From Luzula sylvatica (taxonomy: Eukaryota > Streptophyta > Magnoliopsida > Poales > Juncaceae): a stretch of DNA of 64,000 nt. Positions within the stretch are counted from its first letter, which is position 1. Each line of letters opens with the position of its first letter. Positions 61,869-64,000 of this stretch are shown here, piece by piece. The notes under the pieces were generated by a model. That model saw nothing but the letters and a program-made list of their open reading frames with translations, was not told where the DNA came from and did not search any database. Location: the NCBI GenBank assembly GCA_946800325.1, contig OX326958.1:70119264-70183263 (forward strand), written 5' to 3'. A program made the position numbers and the translations under genes.

Positions 61869-63689
61869 TTTCTCATACTTTCTCCAAATGGCACGATCTT
61901 CATATCAAAATCGCTCGCCTCGACGAGAGGAATGCAGCATCGCGGCCGAATTTCGAAAATTATGTATTTTGAGCCCGAATTAACAAAAAAAACAGTTTTT
62001 TTTGTAATTTCATCTTGAATTATTGAATATGAAGATTGTCAAAATTGTAGGTTTCTCAATCTTTCTCCAAATGGCACGATTTTTATATCAAAATTGCTCG
62101 CCCCCGCGCGAGAAATACAGCAACGCGAACGAATTTGGGAAATTATGTATTTTGAAACCGAATTAATAGAAAATACAGTTTTTTTGGTAATTTCATCATG
62201 AATTATTGAATTTGAAGATTATCACATTGTAACTTTCTCATACTTTCTCCAAATGGCACGATCTTCATATCAAAATCGCTCGCCTCGACGAGAGAAATGC
62301 AGCAGCACAGCCGAATTTCGAAAATTATGTAGTTTGAGACCGAATTAACAAAAAATACAGGTTTTTTTGTAATTTTATCTTGAATTATTGAATATGAAGA
62401 TTGTCCAATTGTAGGTTTCTCAATCTTTCTCCAAATGGCACGATTTTTATATCAAAATCGCTCGCCCCGGCGAGAGAAATACAGCAGCGCGAACGAATTT
62501 GGGAAATTATATATTTTGAAACCGAATTAACAGAAAATACAGTTTTTTTGGTAATTTCATCATGAATTATTGAATTTGAAGATTATCACATTGTAACATT
62601 CTCATACTTTCTCCAAATGGCACGATCTTCATATCAAAATCGCTCGCCTCGACGAGAGGAATGCAGCAGCGTGGCCGAATTTCGAAAATTATGTATTTTG
62701 AGCCCGAATTAACAAAAAATACAGTTTTTTTTGTAATTTCATCTTGAATTATTGAATGTGAAGATTGTCCAATTGTAGGTTTCTCAATCTTTCTCCAAAT
62801 GGCACGATTTTTATATCAAAATCGCTCGCCCCGGCGAGAGAAATACAGCACCGCGAACGAATTTGGGAAATTATGTATTTTGAAACCGAATTAACAGAAA
62901 ATACAGTTTTTTTGGTAATTTCATCATGAATTATTGAATTTGAAGATTATCACATTGTAACTTTCTTGTACTTTCTCCAAATGGCACGATCTTCATGTCA
63001 AAATTGCTCGCCTCGACGAGAGGAATGCAGCTTCGCGGCCGAATTTCGAAAATTATGTATTTTGAGCCCGAATTAACAAAAAATACAGGTTTTTTAGTAA
63101 TTTCATCTTGAATTATTGAATATGAAGATTGTCCAATTGTAGGTTTCTCAATCTTTCTCCAAATGGCACGATTTTTATATCAAAATCGCTCGCCCCGGCG
63201 AGAGAAATACAGCAGCGCGAACGAATTTGGGAAATTATGTATTTTGAAACCGAATTAACAGAAAATACAGTTTTTTTGGTAATTTCATCATGAATTATTG
63301 AATTTCAAGATTATCACATTGTAACATTCTCATACTTTCTCCAAATGGCACGATCTTCATATCAAAATCGCTCGCCTCGACGAGAGGAATGCAGCTGCGC
63401 GGCCGAATTTCGAAAATTATGTATTTTGAGCCCGAATTAACAAAAAATACAGTTTTTTTTGGAATTTCATCTTGAATTATTGAATATGAAGATTGTCCAA
63501 TTGTAGGTTTCTCAATCTTTCTCCAAATGGCACGATTTTTATATCAAAATTGCTCGCCCCCGCGCGAGAAATACAGCCACGCGAACGAATTTGGGAAATT
63601 ATGTATTTTGAAACCGAATTAACAGAAAATACAGTTTTTTTGGTAATTTCATCATGAATTATTGAATTTGAAGATTATCACATTGTAAC

Positions 63690-63871
63690 ATTCTCATACT
63701 TTCTCCAAATGGCACGATCTTCATATCAAAATCGCTCGCCTCGACGAGAGAAATGCAGCCGCGCGGCCGAATTTCGAAAATTATGTATTTTGAGCCTAAA
63801 TAAACAAAAAATACAGTTTTTTTGGTAATTTCATAATGAATTATTGAATTTGAGGATTATCACATTGTAAC
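63690..63871 (+). repeat. A/B hybrid monomer breaking the dimer register (second)
   Basis: Same structure and breakpoint as the hybrid at 61687, 2003 bp away (5.5 dimers plus 1 bp), and again followed by an A monomer (63872). It shares the private tail changes CATAATG and TTTGAGGATT, so it is a copy of the same event carried along by segmental duplication, with one further change (GAGCCTAAATAAAC). Confidence 0.92.
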
Positions 63872-64000
63872 TTTCTCATACTTTCTCCAAATGGCACGAT
63901 CTTCATATCAAAATCGCTCGCCTCGACGAGAGGAATGCAGCTTCGCGGCCGAATTTCGAAAATTATGTATTTTGAGCCCGAATTAACAAAAAAAACAGTT

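Larger units (their letters stand above)
54938..64000 (+). repeat. Satellite array, right segment (runs off the window)
   Basis: About 25 further 364-bp A/B dimers in the same orientation and register as the left segment. 54938 to about 56620 completes copy 2 of the ~4.0-kb block. About 58.07-59.89 and 59.89-61.70 kb are a tandem 1820-bp pair (GATTTTATATC near 58256 and 60076; CAGCGTCGC at 58841 and 60661). About 61.8-63.3 kb repeats the block at 39.45-40.9 kb. The array is still intact at 64000, so it continues to the right. Confidence 0.97.

Noticed and set aside
2370..64000. CENP-B box in the monomer
   Set aside because: I looked for TTCGNNNNANNCGGG on both strands. TTCGAAAATTATG and CCCGAATTAAC start like it but lack the second half.

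Overview
This window is plant nuclear DNA with no host gene. About 55 kb of it is one head-to-tail satellite array (2370-48432 and 54938-64000). The array is flanked on the left by the 3' end of one LTR retrotransposon and interrupted by a second, complete one. The ~180-bp AT-rich monomer, the uniform orientation and two invading Ty3/Gypsy elements of Athila/Tat (OTA) type together suggest a centromeric or pericentromeric array of a flowering plant. The first element has TGAT...ATCA long terminal repeats (LTRs). The second has those ends plus a tRNA-Asp-type primer-binding site. I do not recognise the satellite family, and centromere identity is inference.

Layout. 1-944 is the 3' internal part of a plus-strand element, ending in a polypurine-type junction. 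945-2369 is its 3' LTR (TGATAA...TTATCA), which stops directly inside a satellite monomer, so the array very probably continues beyond the left edge. From 2370 the array is a 364-bp dimer of two alternating 182-bp monomers, A and B, about 87% identical by eye. Roughly 125 dimers lie left of the second element and about 25 right of it. Dimers are grouped into changing higher-order blocks (about 1.09, 1.46, 1.82, 2.18, 2.55, 3.65 and 4.0 kb), with local near-perfect segmental duplications. Almost every lag is a whole number of dimers. The only register breaks I found are two A/B hybrid monomers near 61.7 and 63.7 kb.

The second element (48433-54937, minus strand, 6505 bp) has two LTRs of 1600 and 1599 bp that I see differing by one substitution and one single-base indel, and a perfect 5-bp target duplication, ATTGT. 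It carries a tRNA-Asp-type primer-binding site, a 380-codon gag-position ORF with a coiled coil and no visible capsid or zinc knuckle, and a frameshifted relic of the extreme C-terminus of pol. Protease, reverse transcriptase, RNase H and the integrase core are missing. It is a young, non-autonomous element that must have been mobilised in trans. It split the second copy of a ~4.0-kb satellite duplication.

The strongest unexplained signals are four. (1) Each LTR holds twelve near-palindromes TCCGTTRYAACGGA spaced almost exactly in helical-turn multiples. (2) Every satellite monomer has a GC-rich dyad whose symmetry survives sequence change, including apparently compensatory changes. (3) A dinucleotide beside that dyad is hypervariable even between otherwise near-identical copies. 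(4) The satellite carries hybrid monomers and long-range copied blocks.
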